A stretch of 64,000 nucleotides of DNA. Origin: UBA4722 sp044221135 (GTDB taxonomy: Bacteria > Pseudomonadota > Gammaproteobacteria > DSM-16500). The first letter of the stretch is position 1. Each line of letters starts with the position of its first letter. This document shows positions 7,827-16,320 of the stretch, piece after piece. The stretch lies in the NCBI GenBank assembly GCA_044221135.1, contig JBGAPT010000007.1, positions 8,115 to 72,114 on the forward strand, given 5' to 3'. The position numbers were made by a program, and so were the translations under genes. The notes beneath the pieces are model-generated. The model had not been told where the DNA came from. It did not search any database and saw nothing but the letters and a program-made list of their open reading frames with translations.

Positions 7827-8744
7827 ATGGATGTACGACAAGGCGGCACAGGAGCAGAACAAGACTTAAACTCTCAACTCATTCTTTCACCAACAAAAAA
7901 GATATCTAATGGAATAGTCACCACATCAACAGGAGTAGCCATTGCAGAAGAAGTCTTTTTTTCCGGATTTTCTCTCGCATTCTCTGCCCATAATTTTGAA
8001 GCATGGACATTAGGTGCCTTACCTCTCTTTCTACTACTCAGTTCGCCTGTGGCTTTTTTAAAAATTGCACACGGTTGTTTCGCAATAGGAGAAGATCCTT
8101 TTTCTGGTGGAATGGAAATTGCCTCAGGTGTTGTACATTTAGCTGGATTTGCAGCTATTCCTAGTGTGGCTGCGTCATTAGGCGGATGGATTCCTGCTTT
8201 TTTGCTGCTGCCTTCTATGACACTACCCTGGCTGGGCGTCGCTGTGAGTGAGCTGATTATGTTAGGTTCTTTATTGCATAAATATAAGAACTCTTCTATA
8301 CCTACACCCCAATTAAAAAACGAGATCATGCAAACTTGTATCAGAGTGACAGCGCTCTTGTTCTTTGCCGCGGGTGCTGCTTTTTCTGCTCCAGCGATAG
8401 GCTTTAGCGTTACAGCAGTGGGACTGTTCTGTGGTTTTAGTTTAGGTTGTCGATATTACAATTATCAATTTAGTCTCTTTAAGCCTACAAGGACTATGCA
8501 TCGCGCATCTTTAGCGACTTCGCTAGCTTCTACGGGTTCTGCTGCTAGTACTGATAGTTTGCAGACTGTAAATTTATCCCCACATACTGGCCCTAACCCT
8601 CATCATGAAAGAACACCATCCACAGACTCTACAGAACCACCTGGAACCACATCACCAGCTGAAAAAAAGAGCCCTACTAAGTTAAAAAATATAAGCGCAG
8701 ATATCAGCACCACAACACCACCACCGAGCAAACGCTACTTATAA
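7827..8744 (+). CDS. Unknown membrane protein with Ser/Thr/Pro-rich tail; possible Dot/Icm effector
   Basis: I do not recognise this 305-residue protein. It has about five hydrophobic segments between residues 35 and 215, then a polar C-terminal third (about 225-305) rich in Ser, Thr and Pro with a Lys cluster (EKKSPTKLKN). No signal peptide is seen. A good AGGGAG precedes ATG 7827. It stands alone downstream of gpsA, convergent with icmS 27 bases away, at the edge of the secretion block. Membrane segments followed by a flexible hydrophilic tail are compatible with a translocated effector, since Dot/Icm signals lie at the C-terminus, but this is inference. Confidence 0.75.
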   Translation: MDVRQGGTGAEQDLNSQLILSPTKKISNGIVTTSTGVAIAEEVFFSGFSLAFSAHNFEAWTLGALPLFLLLSSPVAFLKIAHGCFAIGEDPFSGGMEIASGVVHLAGFAAIPSVAASLGGWIPAFLLLPSMTLPWLGVAVSELIMLGSLLHKYKNSSIPTPQLKNEIMQTCIRVTALLFFAAGAAFSAPAIGFSVTAVGLFCGFSLGCRYYNYQFSLFKPTRTMHRASLATSLASTGSAASTDSLQTVNLSPHTGPNPHHERTPSTDSTEPPGTTSPAEKKSPTKLKNISADISTTTPPPSKRYL

Positions 8745-8771
8745 CCCAGATGTAATAATAAGTAAGTGCTC

Positions 8772-9110
8772 TTAGTCATACATCAACTGATCCAACGACG
8801 TCATGTCCCCACGCGGTGTAGGCTGCACTAATTCATGCAACACATCCGCAATACATAATACACGCAATACATTCGGCGTAATATCATCAAAAATCACTTT
8901 CACTCCCAGCGTCGCACCCTCTGTTTCTTCAAATGTCACGCCTATCCCATAACCCAAACACAAAGAACATAACTGATCTGCTCGTCTTGCAATCGCAGGC
9001 AATAAACCTGTAGGAGAAAATACTTCTTCCATGGTCATCGGCCGACTGTTTAAACTAAACCGCACACCCATCGTTCTTGCGACTTTACTGACTAAAATTG
9101 ACATATCCAT
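8772..9110 (-). CDS. icmS: Dot/Icm effector adaptor IcmS
   Basis: Small acidic cytoplasmic chaperone that pairs with IcmW and docks effectors onto the DotL coupling complex. The 112 residues match the family along their length, including the highly typical central run FSPTGLLPAIARRADQLCSL, then GYGIGV and a C-terminal LDQLMYD. GAGG lies upstream of ATG 9110. It follows icmT by 11 bases on the minus strand, the same pair order as in Legionella and Coxiella. The rest of the classic icmT-S-R-Q-P-O run is not downstream here. Confidence 0.95.
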   Translation of the reverse strand: MDMSILVSKVARTMGVRFSLNSRPMTMEEVFSPTGLLPAIARRADQLCSLCLGYGIGVTFEETEGATLGVKVIFDDITPNVLRVLCIADVLHELVQPTPRGDMTSLDQLMYD

Positions 9111-9121
9111 TGGAGTTTACC

Positions 9122-9364
9122 TCATCTTTTCCACCAGGGCTGTGCAATCTTCCGATTGCCAGCAATAAATGAACGGAACCAGCGTAAAAATACAATCAAT
9201 GTGAAACCATAACGTTCTAATGCTGTAAAAAAAGTAGTCGCTACAACAGCCAAAATAAAAGTCCACCAGCGAATATGAAGCAATAAAATCAGCAGAGGAA
9301 AACAGGCTCTAAAGTCTAGAAAAAATAATCTGACACTTCTTGCTGAGTCACGCCAATGGGCCAT
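9122..9364 (-). CDS. icmT: Dot/Icm protein IcmT
   Basis: Short inner-membrane Dot/Icm protein needed for secretion and, in Legionella, for pore formation at host-cell exit. The 80-residue product starts MAHWRDSAR, has one or two hydrophobic segments (about 15-55) and ends in the family's basic tail with PWWKR. The open frame runs further upstream to 9424, but ATG 9364 has AAGGA seven bases before it and matches the known N-terminus, so the extra 20 residues are rejected. Confidence 0.94.
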   Translation of the reverse strand: MAHWRDSARSVRLFFLDFRACFPLLILLLHIRWWTFILAVVATTFFTALERYGFTLIVFLRWFRSFIAGNRKIAQPWWKR

Positions 9365-9440
9365 TGCGATATCCTTGCGATCATTGATTCTGAGATTATG
9401 ACCTAAGATGAGAAGCGCTGTCACTTAATAATCTACTACC

Positions 9441-9520
9441 GTGCGTGTCATCCCCGCTCTTCACTATGTCATCCCCGCCTTCGCGGGGATGACATAGTGA
9501 AGAGCAGGGATGACATGCAC
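9441..9520. repeat. Long hairpin of the TGTCATCCCCGC repeat family
   Basis: Nearly perfect inverted repeat of 80 bases with a 3-4 base loop. Each arm holds two copies of TGTCATCCCCGC, one followed by TCTTCACTA. It lies in the 300-base gap between icmT and dotD, which are divergent, so it sits where both promoters would be expected. Other family members are at 15313-15420, 19121-19257 and 24733-24936. Nothing else gene-like is seen in the gap. Confidence 0.9.
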
Positions 9521-9664
9521 GATAGCAAATTTCGTGGAGATACCTTAACACATTCACTATTTTTTATGCTTTTTTGCCTCCCGCCCTCATAACCCTCATG
9601 CATCTTGATTGAATCCCTGATAATATTAGCCATCTTCCAAACGGATTCAGGGAATACACCGTTT

Positions 9665-10135
9665 ATGAAAAAGAACACTCATCTCGCTATTTTGACTATT
9701 TCATCGCTGATTTTAGCAGGATGCACCACGCCACCTGCCTCAAACAAACCGGATGTGACCGGCACATCACTGGCTGAAGCATCCTACTCTGTCAGCCGAT
9801 CTATCGTAAGCCTGTCTGAAACTGCACAAGCAGCACATCCATTGCCTGATTTAGCAGCACCCCCCAATCCTGCTTCCTATGGTATGGATGGATTAACCTC
9901 TGTAGATTGGTCAGGTCCTGTTGAACCTTTAGTCCGACAAATTGCAAAGTCCGCTAATTATCGCGTCAGCGTATTGGGTGCGCGGCCTGCTATTCCTGTA
10001 CTAGTCACCCTGTATGATAAAAATAGAATGTTAGCCGATGTCTTGCGTGATGTAGGTTATCAATGCGGCAGACGTGCAACCGTGGTCGTTTATCCTAATA
10101 GTCAAGTAATTGAATTACGTTATGCAAAAAACTAG
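9665..10135 (+). CDS. dotD: Dot/Icm outer-membrane core lipoprotein DotD
   Basis: DotD, with DotC, DotH and others, forms the outer-membrane core of the type IVB apparatus. The 156-residue precursor has a lipoprotein signal with lipobox LAGC (lipidated Cys20). The C-terminal half (from about 80) carries the secretin-N0-like domain of DotD. ATG 9665 was chosen because it begins the signal peptide directly; the frame is open to 9605 but the added residues would bury the signal. It overlaps the start of dotC. Confidence 0.93.
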   Translation: MKKNTHLAILTISSLILAGCTTPPASNKPDVTGTSLAEASYSVSRSIVSLSETAQAAHPLPDLAAPPNPASYGMDGLTSVDWSGPVEPLVRQIAKSANYRVSVLGARPAIPVLVTLYDKNRMLADVLRDVGYQCGRRATVVVYPNSQVIELRYAKN

Positions 10136-10973
10136 AACACTAGGTAATACAGTGGGTAAAATCATTATCCTTATTTTATTTGCAGGCTTGCTACCTGCTT
10201 GCGCTTCGCATCGACATCAGCAAGAAGTAGATCCCTCCAATATTACTTCACTAGAAAATATGAGAAACGAAGAGCCAATACATTCAGAAAACAACGCACC
10301 CTCTATCAGTCAAATCCGTATCAAAGCATTGGAAGATACCGCGATGAGCTTAGGTGCACAAGGAGGTCTTGCTGTTGCTTCAAAGGAAGTGAATGGCCGC
10401 ATGGAACAGGACAAATGGTCGCTAGAAACTATTTATAATTTTAATGGCATGCTATTAAGCCATGGTGTATTGCCGCCTGTTTTAGTGGAAAGCGATGAAA
10501 GCTTAAATCTGGCAGACCCTAATACCATTCGTGTCGCCGATAAAACCTATAAAATCGTAGCACAGGCCCGTTTTGCAACGACGCCTCCTAACTGGCGTGA
10601 TTATTTATGGATGCCTTACAAAAAACCTGAATTACCTGATAAAGTACTTTTGCCCCGCAGTGAAGAAGAACGTAAAATCTGGGTCAAAGCCATTAAAATG
10701 GGTTGGGACAAAGGGGTAGAACAATCCTACAGTATCTTTCAGCAAAATCTGGCACGCTTGAAACGGGATTATCAAGGCATGATCCTGTACCGTAAACTCT
10801 TGCAAGAAAAAATGGTCAGCCCGCCTTATGTGTCAAAAACAGAATTGGGTGTCACAGGCAATGGCACGGATATGCGTATTAATGACCAAGTGCTGCGTAT
10901 TACCGAATTACCTAAACTCCAAACAGACAGTCAAACATGGAAGGCTATAGTGGTGAAACAACATGACTACTGA
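10122..10973 (+). CDS. dotC: Dot/Icm outer-membrane core lipoprotein DotC
   Basis: Second lipoprotein of the Dot/Icm outer-membrane core, required for outer-membrane placement of DotH. The 283-residue precursor has a lipoprotein signal ending LPAC (Cys27). The central part with RIKALEDTAMSLGAQGGLA, and WRDYLWMPYKKPELPDKVLLP, is typical of DotC. I start at ATG 10122, which overlaps dotD by 14 bases; a TTG at 10110 is the alternative. It overlaps dotB by 11 bases, so dotD-dotC-dotB is one tightly coupled operon. Confidence 0.93.
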   Translation: MQKTRTLGNTVGKIIILILFAGLLPACASHRHQQEVDPSNITSLENMRNEEPIHSENNAPSISQIRIKALEDTAMSLGAQGGLAVASKEVNGRMEQDKWSLETIYNFNGMLLSHGVLPPVLVESDESLNLADPNTIRVADKTYKIVAQARFATTPPNWRDYLWMPYKKPELPDKVLLPRSEEERKIWVKAIKMGWDKGVEQSYSIFQQNLARLKRDYQGMILYRKLLQEKMVSPPYVSKTELGVTGNGTDMRINDQVLRITELPKLQTDSQTWKAIVVKQHDY

Positions 10974-12105
10974 TTTTCTTTTTCCGCAAGAACCCATACG
11001 GCTTTCCATTGAAATCGCCAATGAAATATTAATGCATTGCGTCAAACTGGGCGCATCCGATATTACATTGCAAACCAATGAACCTATTTTTGCAGAAGTG
11101 TATGGCCGTTTAAATAAAGTCACACGTCGTCGCTTATCCAATAATGAAGTAGGCGAAATCATTAATGCCATGTATGGCCCTAACGCTACTGCGCAACTGA
11201 TGTCAGGTAAAGACGTTGACACGCATTATGAAATTCGCCCAAACCGCAGTGATCGTTTTCGTTTTCGTATTAATGCTACCAGCTGTTTAGTTGAAGGCCA
11301 CGATGGTATTCAAATTACCGCCCGTACTATTCCAAGCGATCCACCTGCATTGGAAAGTATGAATCTGCCAAAACCCGTCCTGGATGCCATTATTCCAGAA
11401 CAAGGTATTGTCTATGTCACCGGCGCAACCGGTTCAGGTAAAAGTACTTTACTTGCCTCTATTATTCGCAGTATTGCAGAAAATGTAGAAAGCAACCGTA
11501 AAATTTTAACCTATGAAGCACCTATAGAATTTGTCTATGACAGCGTTGAAAAAGCCTCTGCGATTGTCAGCCAATCAGAAATCCCACGTCACTTGCCCAG
11601 TTTTGCAGCGGGTGTGCGTAATGCATTACGCCGCAAGCCTCGCTTAATTTTAGTAGGTGAAGCACGCGACATGGAAACCATTAACGCTGCCATGGAAGCA
11701 GCGATGACTGGCCACCCTGTCTATACCACATTACACAGTAATGGCGTAGCAGAAACCGTGCGCCGCTTAGTCACTACTTATCCTGCTGAAGAACGCGCTG
11801 GCCGCACCATTGACTTAGTTGAAACAATGCGTTTAATCATTTCGCAACGGCTTGCACCCACTATCGATGGAAAACGTGTAGCCTTACGTGAATATTTAGT
11901 TTTTGATGAAAAAATTCGCGATACCTTGCTAGAGATAGACCCTATCAATATTACAGCAATGGTTCGTAAGCTGGTACGAGAACAAGGACGAACCATGGCA
12001 GACGATGCAAAAGAGAAATTTGAAGCAGGGCTTATTTCCGAGCGAAATTATCGCATCATTGCAGAACAGACAAAGCGCGAAGACAAAGATGTTGGGTTAG
12101 TTTAG
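10963..12105 (+). CDS. dotB: Dot/Icm cytoplasmic ATPase DotB
   Basis: PilT/VirB11-like hexameric ATPase that joins the cytoplasmic side of the apparatus with DotO. Walker A is GATGSGKS at residues 154-161; the Asp box region follows, Walker B is near RLILVGE (about 230), and the His box is MTGHPVYTTLH (about 257-267). Length 380 residues matches DotB. The start ATG lies inside the end of dotC. The gene ends 100 bases before the end of convergent dotA; a family A repeat fills that gap. Confidence 0.97.
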   Translation: MTTDFLFPQEPIRLSIEIANEILMHCVKLGASDITLQTNEPIFAEVYGRLNKVTRRRLSNNEVGEIINAMYGPNATAQLMSGKDVDTHYEIRPNRSDRFRFRINATSCLVEGHDGIQITARTIPSDPPALESMNLPKPVLDAIIPEQGIVYVTGATGSGKSTLLASIIRSIAENVESNRKILTYEAPIEFVYDSVEKASAIVSQSEIPRHLPSFAAGVRNALRRKPRLILVGEARDMETINAAMEAAMTGHPVYTTLHSNGVAETVRRLVTTYPAEERAGRTIDLVETMRLIISQRLAPTIDGKRVALREYLVFDEKIRDTLLEIDPINITAMVRKLVREQGRTMADDAKEKFEAGLISERNYRIIAEQTKREDKDVGLV

Positions 12106-12149
12106 TCACAGAGTATCCTTGCCATCACAAAAAAACTCGCTATTCACAA

Positions 12150-12202
12150 GAGCTCCGAATTTTCAAAAAAATGAGATTTGCCACTTAGGGCGTGAACGCT
12201 TA
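12150..12202 (-). repeat. Dispersed repeat family A, copy 2 (downstream of dotA)
   Basis: On the minus strand, AGCGTTCACGCCCTAAG begins five bases after the dotA stop, followed by TGGCAAATCTCATTTTTTT. It shares orientation relative to the gene with the copies after spoT, the 31975 gene and the SPOR protein. Confidence 0.75.
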
Positions 12203-12205
12203 GGG

Positions 12206-14683
12206 CTATTTTTTATCATCCATGCCGGGTGGCGGTGTTGATGGTAATGCAGGTGCTGATGTCGCTGTCGTACCTGGTCCACTTTCTTTCTTCTTTTTAT
12301 CCTCAATCGCTTTAGCCTGTATCCCAGCTTCTCTCATCTTCGTCGTACCTGCAGCAGGTGCGCCGGCAGATTCTTTGCCGCCGCCTGATATACCACTTCC
12401 AGCACCTTCCATCGCTTGCTTCATAGGTGCCATCGCTTCACTTTCACCATAAGAAATAGCTTGGCCACCAATATAAGTCAATATTTTTTCTGGTATCACA
12501 TGAATCAACGTAAAGACTTTATTCATCACCATAATGATCAATGAAGCATAAGCCACCATAAACAAAATACCTTCTACAAGTCCTGGATGACTAATAATGT
12601 TATACGCAACTTTAGCAAACCCTTGATTGACCATCGTCACTACAGGCACCGCTAAGATCAGCGATGCCATTAAACCAAAAACCATCAAACTAGGACGCAA
12701 AATCAAGTTGAAAATAATCATTACCGCAGGTTCCGATTTTCCCAGTATTTCATGTTGTCCACTGGGACTCAGAATACCTAATGCAATAATAGGACCGGCT
12801 ACCATCGCCTCAATCGTCGCCATGAGCCAGCCTATGGCTCCCATGGTATAAATCGTATAAGGAATAAGAGGCAAATAAATACCCAGCATGACGCCTACTG
12901 AAAATAACGTTGATAACCCTAAAGCCCAAAACGGCCCAACAAAACTTGTGAATGTTTTAAACCCTTCATAAATAATACTGGTCGTCATACCCGTACCCAA
13001 TGCCGTTAAATTCAAGGATGACACAGTTGCAGCAACAGTCGTTATAGCTACGGTTATCCAAAACAGCAATTGCGTTGACCAAATAAGATTGTACCCATAC
13101 ACAGAGATTTTATAGATTGGATTCTGCGCTTCTTTACCTACTACACGACTAGATTCCCCAGTCACATCGCTCATAAAAGAAGACACCATCGTGCCCATGT
13201 CCGCTGTTTCGCTAATATCTGAAATACCGGGAGATGATGGAGCAGCAAATGAAGTAGGTTGACCAGCTGCCTTAATTGCAGTAAGCAACTGTTTCATTGC
13301 CTGTACATTATTGCGCACATCACGTATAGGTGAAATGAAATTTCCTTCTGGAGAATCAATCGTGTAACTAAAATTGGGTAACGTTTTCGTATTAACCTGC
13401 TGCTTAGCGTTGCCTTGAGTAATATTATGATAATACATACCCGCCAAAATCCAGCCATTGTTGCTCGCTTCTTGGTTAGCAGTTGATAATGTCGTAGGCT
13501 GGATATTAGTGCTCGCATAGGCTCCCGTCAATACACCTACATATTGCTGACTTGCTGCAGCAATAAAATCGATCTTATCCGTATAAGGGGCCAACCCATA
13601 AGGTATATAAATTTCTTTTAATGCCCTTTCGCCCACACTGCCTTTATTTTCTTCATTACCGCCACGAACACTATTCGGAGGATAGCCACCGCCAGTACTA
13701 GTAAAGAAGGTAGTAGAACATGTCGTATCGTCAATAAGAGCACCCGCAAGCAATTCCATACCCTGAGGAGGGACAGCATTGACACAGCATTTACCTGATT
13801 TGCCTTGTGCCGTACAAAAATCCTGTATCCATTGTGGTGTATCTTTAGCGGTATCCTTGTTTGAAGTGTAATAAAATTTTTGATATTCGAAATCCATTTG
13901 AGCCACTTGCTTGGCAATGGAATCAAAGGTAAAAATAATCTCCGGTAATACCTGTAGCTGCGCTTCACAGAGCAGACAATTTAAACTATTTGATTTTTTA
14001 CCGCTGCACTCTGTCTCTCTCTTACAAAAATTTAACGTACCGCAGTAGCTGCCTAACTGATAAACTCCACTCGCTGGGTTAAAGGGAGGCAAAGAATCTT
14101 TTGTACACAAATCATCGGTTGGATTGGCTTTGCAATAATACGGATAAGCAATCTTCTCATCATTTATCCCCGTTTTATAGCTCAAACTTTCATAGCAAAC
14201 CAATCCTCTAAATAAATCTTGCATGCTTGTTTTAATCGCACCATCAATATTAGGAAAAGGAACCGTCACATAGATAGAGCCGTCGTTTCTTGCCATCATT
14301 GTTAATACAGCAGTCCAGAGAGTGTCGCCCAACCCAATCCCTTGCAAAATAAGCCACATGATAATAACTTGAATAGCGCAATAACCGCCAGAAGAAGGAA
14401 AAAGCCCAACGATCCCTAATACGGTACGTACAGGTACCCATAACCCACTCCATTTTTTACCTAAAAATTCTCCTTCGCTGGCTGTTGATAAAAGGCCCAT
14501 GACCGTTGTGTATACAACGATGAGGCCGCCCACAGATAAAGCTGCCGTATTTAACACTTTAAACATCACGCCTAGCAGTAAAGGCCCATCTGTCACAGGC
14601 AACACGCCGCCGATATTTCCAAATATTTTTCCCAGGTAATACATGGATTGATCATTAGACGCTAATGTAAAAATATTCATCAT
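12206..14683 (-). CDS. dotA: Dot/Icm polytopic membrane protein DotA
   Basis: Large inner-membrane Dot/Icm protein that Legionella also releases as rings. The 825 residues show an N-terminal hydrophobic region with helices near 45-65 and 95-130, a long polar, Cys-rich periplasmic domain (about 150-510), then a group of helices (about 535-760) and a low-complexity Ala/Gly/Pro-rich cytoplasmic tail. The phrases GLWVPVRTVLGIVGLFPSS and GWLMATIEAMVAGPIIALG are family hallmarks. Its ATG overlaps the icmV stop (ATGA), so the two are one operon as in Legionella. Confidence 0.96.
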   Translation of the reverse strand: MMNIFTLASNDQSMYYLGKIFGNIGGVLPVTDGPLLLGVMFKVLNTAALSVGGLIVVYTTVMGLLSTASEGEFLGKKWSGLWVPVRTVLGIVGLFPSSGGYCAIQVIIMWLILQGIGLGDTLWTAVLTMMARNDGSIYVTVPFPNIDGAIKTSMQDLFRGLVCYESLSYKTGINDEKIAYPYYCKANPTDDLCTKDSLPPFNPASGVYQLGSYCGTLNFCKRETECSGKKSNSLNCLLCEAQLQVLPEIIFTFDSIAKQVAQMDFEYQKFYYTSNKDTAKDTPQWIQDFCTAQGKSGKCCVNAVPPQGMELLAGALIDDTTCSTTFFTSTGGGYPPNSVRGGNEENKGSVGERALKEIYIPYGLAPYTDKIDFIAAASQQYVGVLTGAYASTNIQPTTLSTANQEASNNGWILAGMYYHNITQGNAKQQVNTKTLPNFSYTIDSPEGNFISPIRDVRNNVQAMKQLLTAIKAAGQPTSFAAPSSPGISDISETADMGTMVSSFMSDVTGESSRVVGKEAQNPIYKISVYGYNLIWSTQLLFWITVAITTVAATVSSLNLTALGTGMTTSIIYEGFKTFTSFVGPFWALGLSTLFSVGVMLGIYLPLIPYTIYTMGAIGWLMATIEAMVAGPIIALGILSPSGQHEILGKSEPAVMIIFNLILRPSLMVFGLMASLILAVPVVTMVNQGFAKVAYNIISHPGLVEGILFMVAYASLIIMVMNKVFTLIHVIPEKILTYIGGQAISYGESEAMAPMKQAMEGAGSGISGGGKESAGAPAAGTTKMREAGIQAKAIEDKKKKESGPGTTATSAPALPSTPPPGMDDKK

Positions 14684-15141
14684 GGTGTGGGGCCTTTTGT
14701 CTTACCCAATTTATCTACCCACCACTCACGGAATGTACAACCCAACTGACGACGTCTTATTTGAAAACGCCAAAAATCAAAGCGCAACGCATTCACAGCA
14801 AACAACAAGGCAACCGTCATGGCTAAAACCCATCCAGCCAGTGTGCCATACCTAAAAAGATAATAAAAACCGACTAAAAACGCACATACACTGAAGACTA
14901 AAAAAAGTAACGCAAATAGTTTATAACGATCAGCATTCTGCTGCAGAGCGGTCTCGGTAACGTTGAGACGCTGCAATGCTTGTTCAAAAGTTTCAATATG
15001 CTCTGGTTTAGGTGTGGTAAATGTTGTTTTTAAGTTAGAACCAATAATACGGGTATAGGCACTTAACTCCTTCGTTCCTAACCACGCGCTAGGATTAAAG
15101 AATGTCTTCCGTGAAATTTTAAAGATATCCTCAATTGCCAT
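14680..15141 (-). CDS. icmV: Dot/Icm membrane protein IcmV
   Basis: Inner-membrane Dot/Icm protein encoded before dotA. The 153 residues have a basic N-terminus, two hydrophobic segments (about 75-125), and a basic C-terminus. ATG 15141 is chosen because AGGTGA lies eight bases upstream; a GTG at 15153 would add four residues. Identification rests partly on position (icmV-dotA overlap, divergent from icmW) and on size and topology. Confidence 0.87.
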   Translation of the reverse strand: MAIEDIFKISRKTFFNPSAWLGTKELSAYTRIIGSNLKTTFTTPKPEHIETFEQALQRLNVTETALQQNADRYKLFALLFLVFSVCAFLVGFYYLFRYGTLAGWVLAMTVALLFAVNALRFDFWRFQIRRRQLGCTFREWWVDKLGKTKGPTP

Positions 15142-15267
15142 AGCAGAAGTCACCTATCACTACATAGAATGTACCTTAGCATTCGTCTATCTAAAAAACA
15201 ACCATCGCCATAAGATAGTGTGATTGAATATAGCACTGCAGTGGGATAGTATACTTGAGTATATTAT

Positions 15268-15462
15268 AGTAAGTAACCTAAGCTATAGTATCTCAGATAA
15301 ATAGCTGAGTTTTCAATGTGTCATTCCCGCGAAGGCGGGAACCCATTTCGACTTATCTCGAGAATAGCGATTGAGATTATTCATAATAGGTTCCCGCCTT
15401 CGCGGGAATGACACATTGAGGGAAAGATCACGAGAATTATCTAGCTATATAGGTTACTTACT
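15268..15462. repeat. Nested inverted repeats between icmV and icmW
   Basis: This 347-base divergent gap holds no gene. An outer inverted repeat has AGTAAGTAACCTA at 15268-15280 and its exact complement at 15450-15462. Inside it, at 15313-15420, lies a second element with TCAATGTGTCATTCCCGCG arms, a CATTCC variant of the TGTCATCCCCGC family. The arrangement looks like one element inserted into another. Promoters for icmV-dotA and icmW-icmX must be in or beside these repeats. Confidence 0.8.
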
Positions 15463-15488
15463 ACATCCTAAAAGGGACACGATGAAAT

Positions 15489-15938
15489 ATGCCAAGTATA
15501 GATTTACATGCCTCACATGAATTCTGGAAAAATTATGAAGACCCCATGATTTTTCGCGTCATCTCTTTTATGGAAAGTGTTGAAAGTTGGACACTCGATG
15601 GAAATTCTGAGCTAGAAACATCCATTAAAGCCATCGGTGATGCGCTAGACAAGCTCACTCGTTTTGAGCTTAACAAAGAAGAGCAATTTGTCACACTCTG
15701 CGCGCATATTAAAACATCCCGCATTTTGCGTCTCTTGCAAGCCATCGACACAATTGACCCAGGCTCCGCTTCAAAAGTACTAATGTATGCTGAGGAAAAC
15801 AATACACCCGACAATTTACTAGCGGGACTCTTCTTACGTCGTAATATTGTATTTGAACGCTTACGTCTTTTAGCACGTGTCTTTACACCACAACGGTTTG
15901 AATTGGTTTTGAAAGCATTGGAGCAAGAAAATGTATAA
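15489..15938 (+). CDS. icmW: Dot/Icm effector adaptor IcmW
   Basis: Small acidic protein that forms the IcmS-IcmW chaperone for a large set of effectors. The 149 residues match IcmW throughout, including SHEFWKNYEDPMIFRVISFM near the N-terminus and the C-terminal FLRRNIVFERLRLLARVF. It is divergent from icmV-dotA and heads an operon with an unknown small gene and icmX. AAAGGGA is about 13 bases before ATG 15489, farther than usual. Confidence 0.95.
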   Translation: MPSIDLHASHEFWKNYEDPMIFRVISFMESVESWTLDGNSELETSIKAIGDALDKLTRFELNKEEQFVTLCAHIKTSRILRLLQAIDTIDPGSASKVLMYAEENNTPDNLLAGLFLRRNIVFERLRLLARVFTPQRFELVLKALEQENV

Positions 15939-16299
15939 ATTTCGCTTAATTTCTATTGGATTATTTGTCTCAGTGTGTTTAAACATTCCATATGCTTTTA
16001 GCAATTTACCCTCAGCCAACACGACAACAGAGTTATCAAAATTATCACCCCTCGTATTTAAAGACCGCGTTAAAGCATTGAACGCTGACACTCAAAATAA
16101 GCTTGATGCTACCATTGCCCAATTAGTAGGAGGCGCTCCGCCAGCAATCCCAGCCCCTGTCATGCCTGTGCCTGCTGCACACGAAAATATATCACAAACA
16201 TCGCCAGAAGCAGAAACACCTGCTCCCCCAGAAGATAATGCTACAACCACGAATACTCCCACGAGTTCCGGCCCGGGGCTTAATCCATACAATTATTAA
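15931..16299 (+). CDS. Small exported Pro-rich protein between icmW and icmX, function unknown
   Basis: The 122-residue product begins with a signal-peptide-like stretch (basic MYKFR, hydrophobic core 6-22, A-F-S) and ends in a Pro/Ala/Thr-rich, probably disordered tail from about residue 68. There are no cysteines in the mature part and no domain I recognise. It overlaps the end of icmW by 8 bases and is followed 21 bases later by icmX, so it is produced with them. L. pneumophila has icmX directly after icmW. It could be a lineage-specific periplasmic subunit or the detached N-terminal part of a longer IcmX. Confidence 0.75.
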   Translation: MYKFRLISIGLFVSVCLNIPYAFSNLPSANTTTELSKLSPLVFKDRVKALNADTQNKLDATIAQLVGGAPPAIPAPVMPVPAAHENISQTSPEAETPAPPEDNATTTNTPTSSGPGLNPYNY

Positions 16300-16320
16300 A
16301 TAACGAAGGAATTATTATTT

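Noticed and set aside
9365..9424. 20-residue N-terminal extension of IcmT
   Set aside because: Known IcmT starts MAHWRDSA, and ATG 9364 has a good ribosome-binding site.
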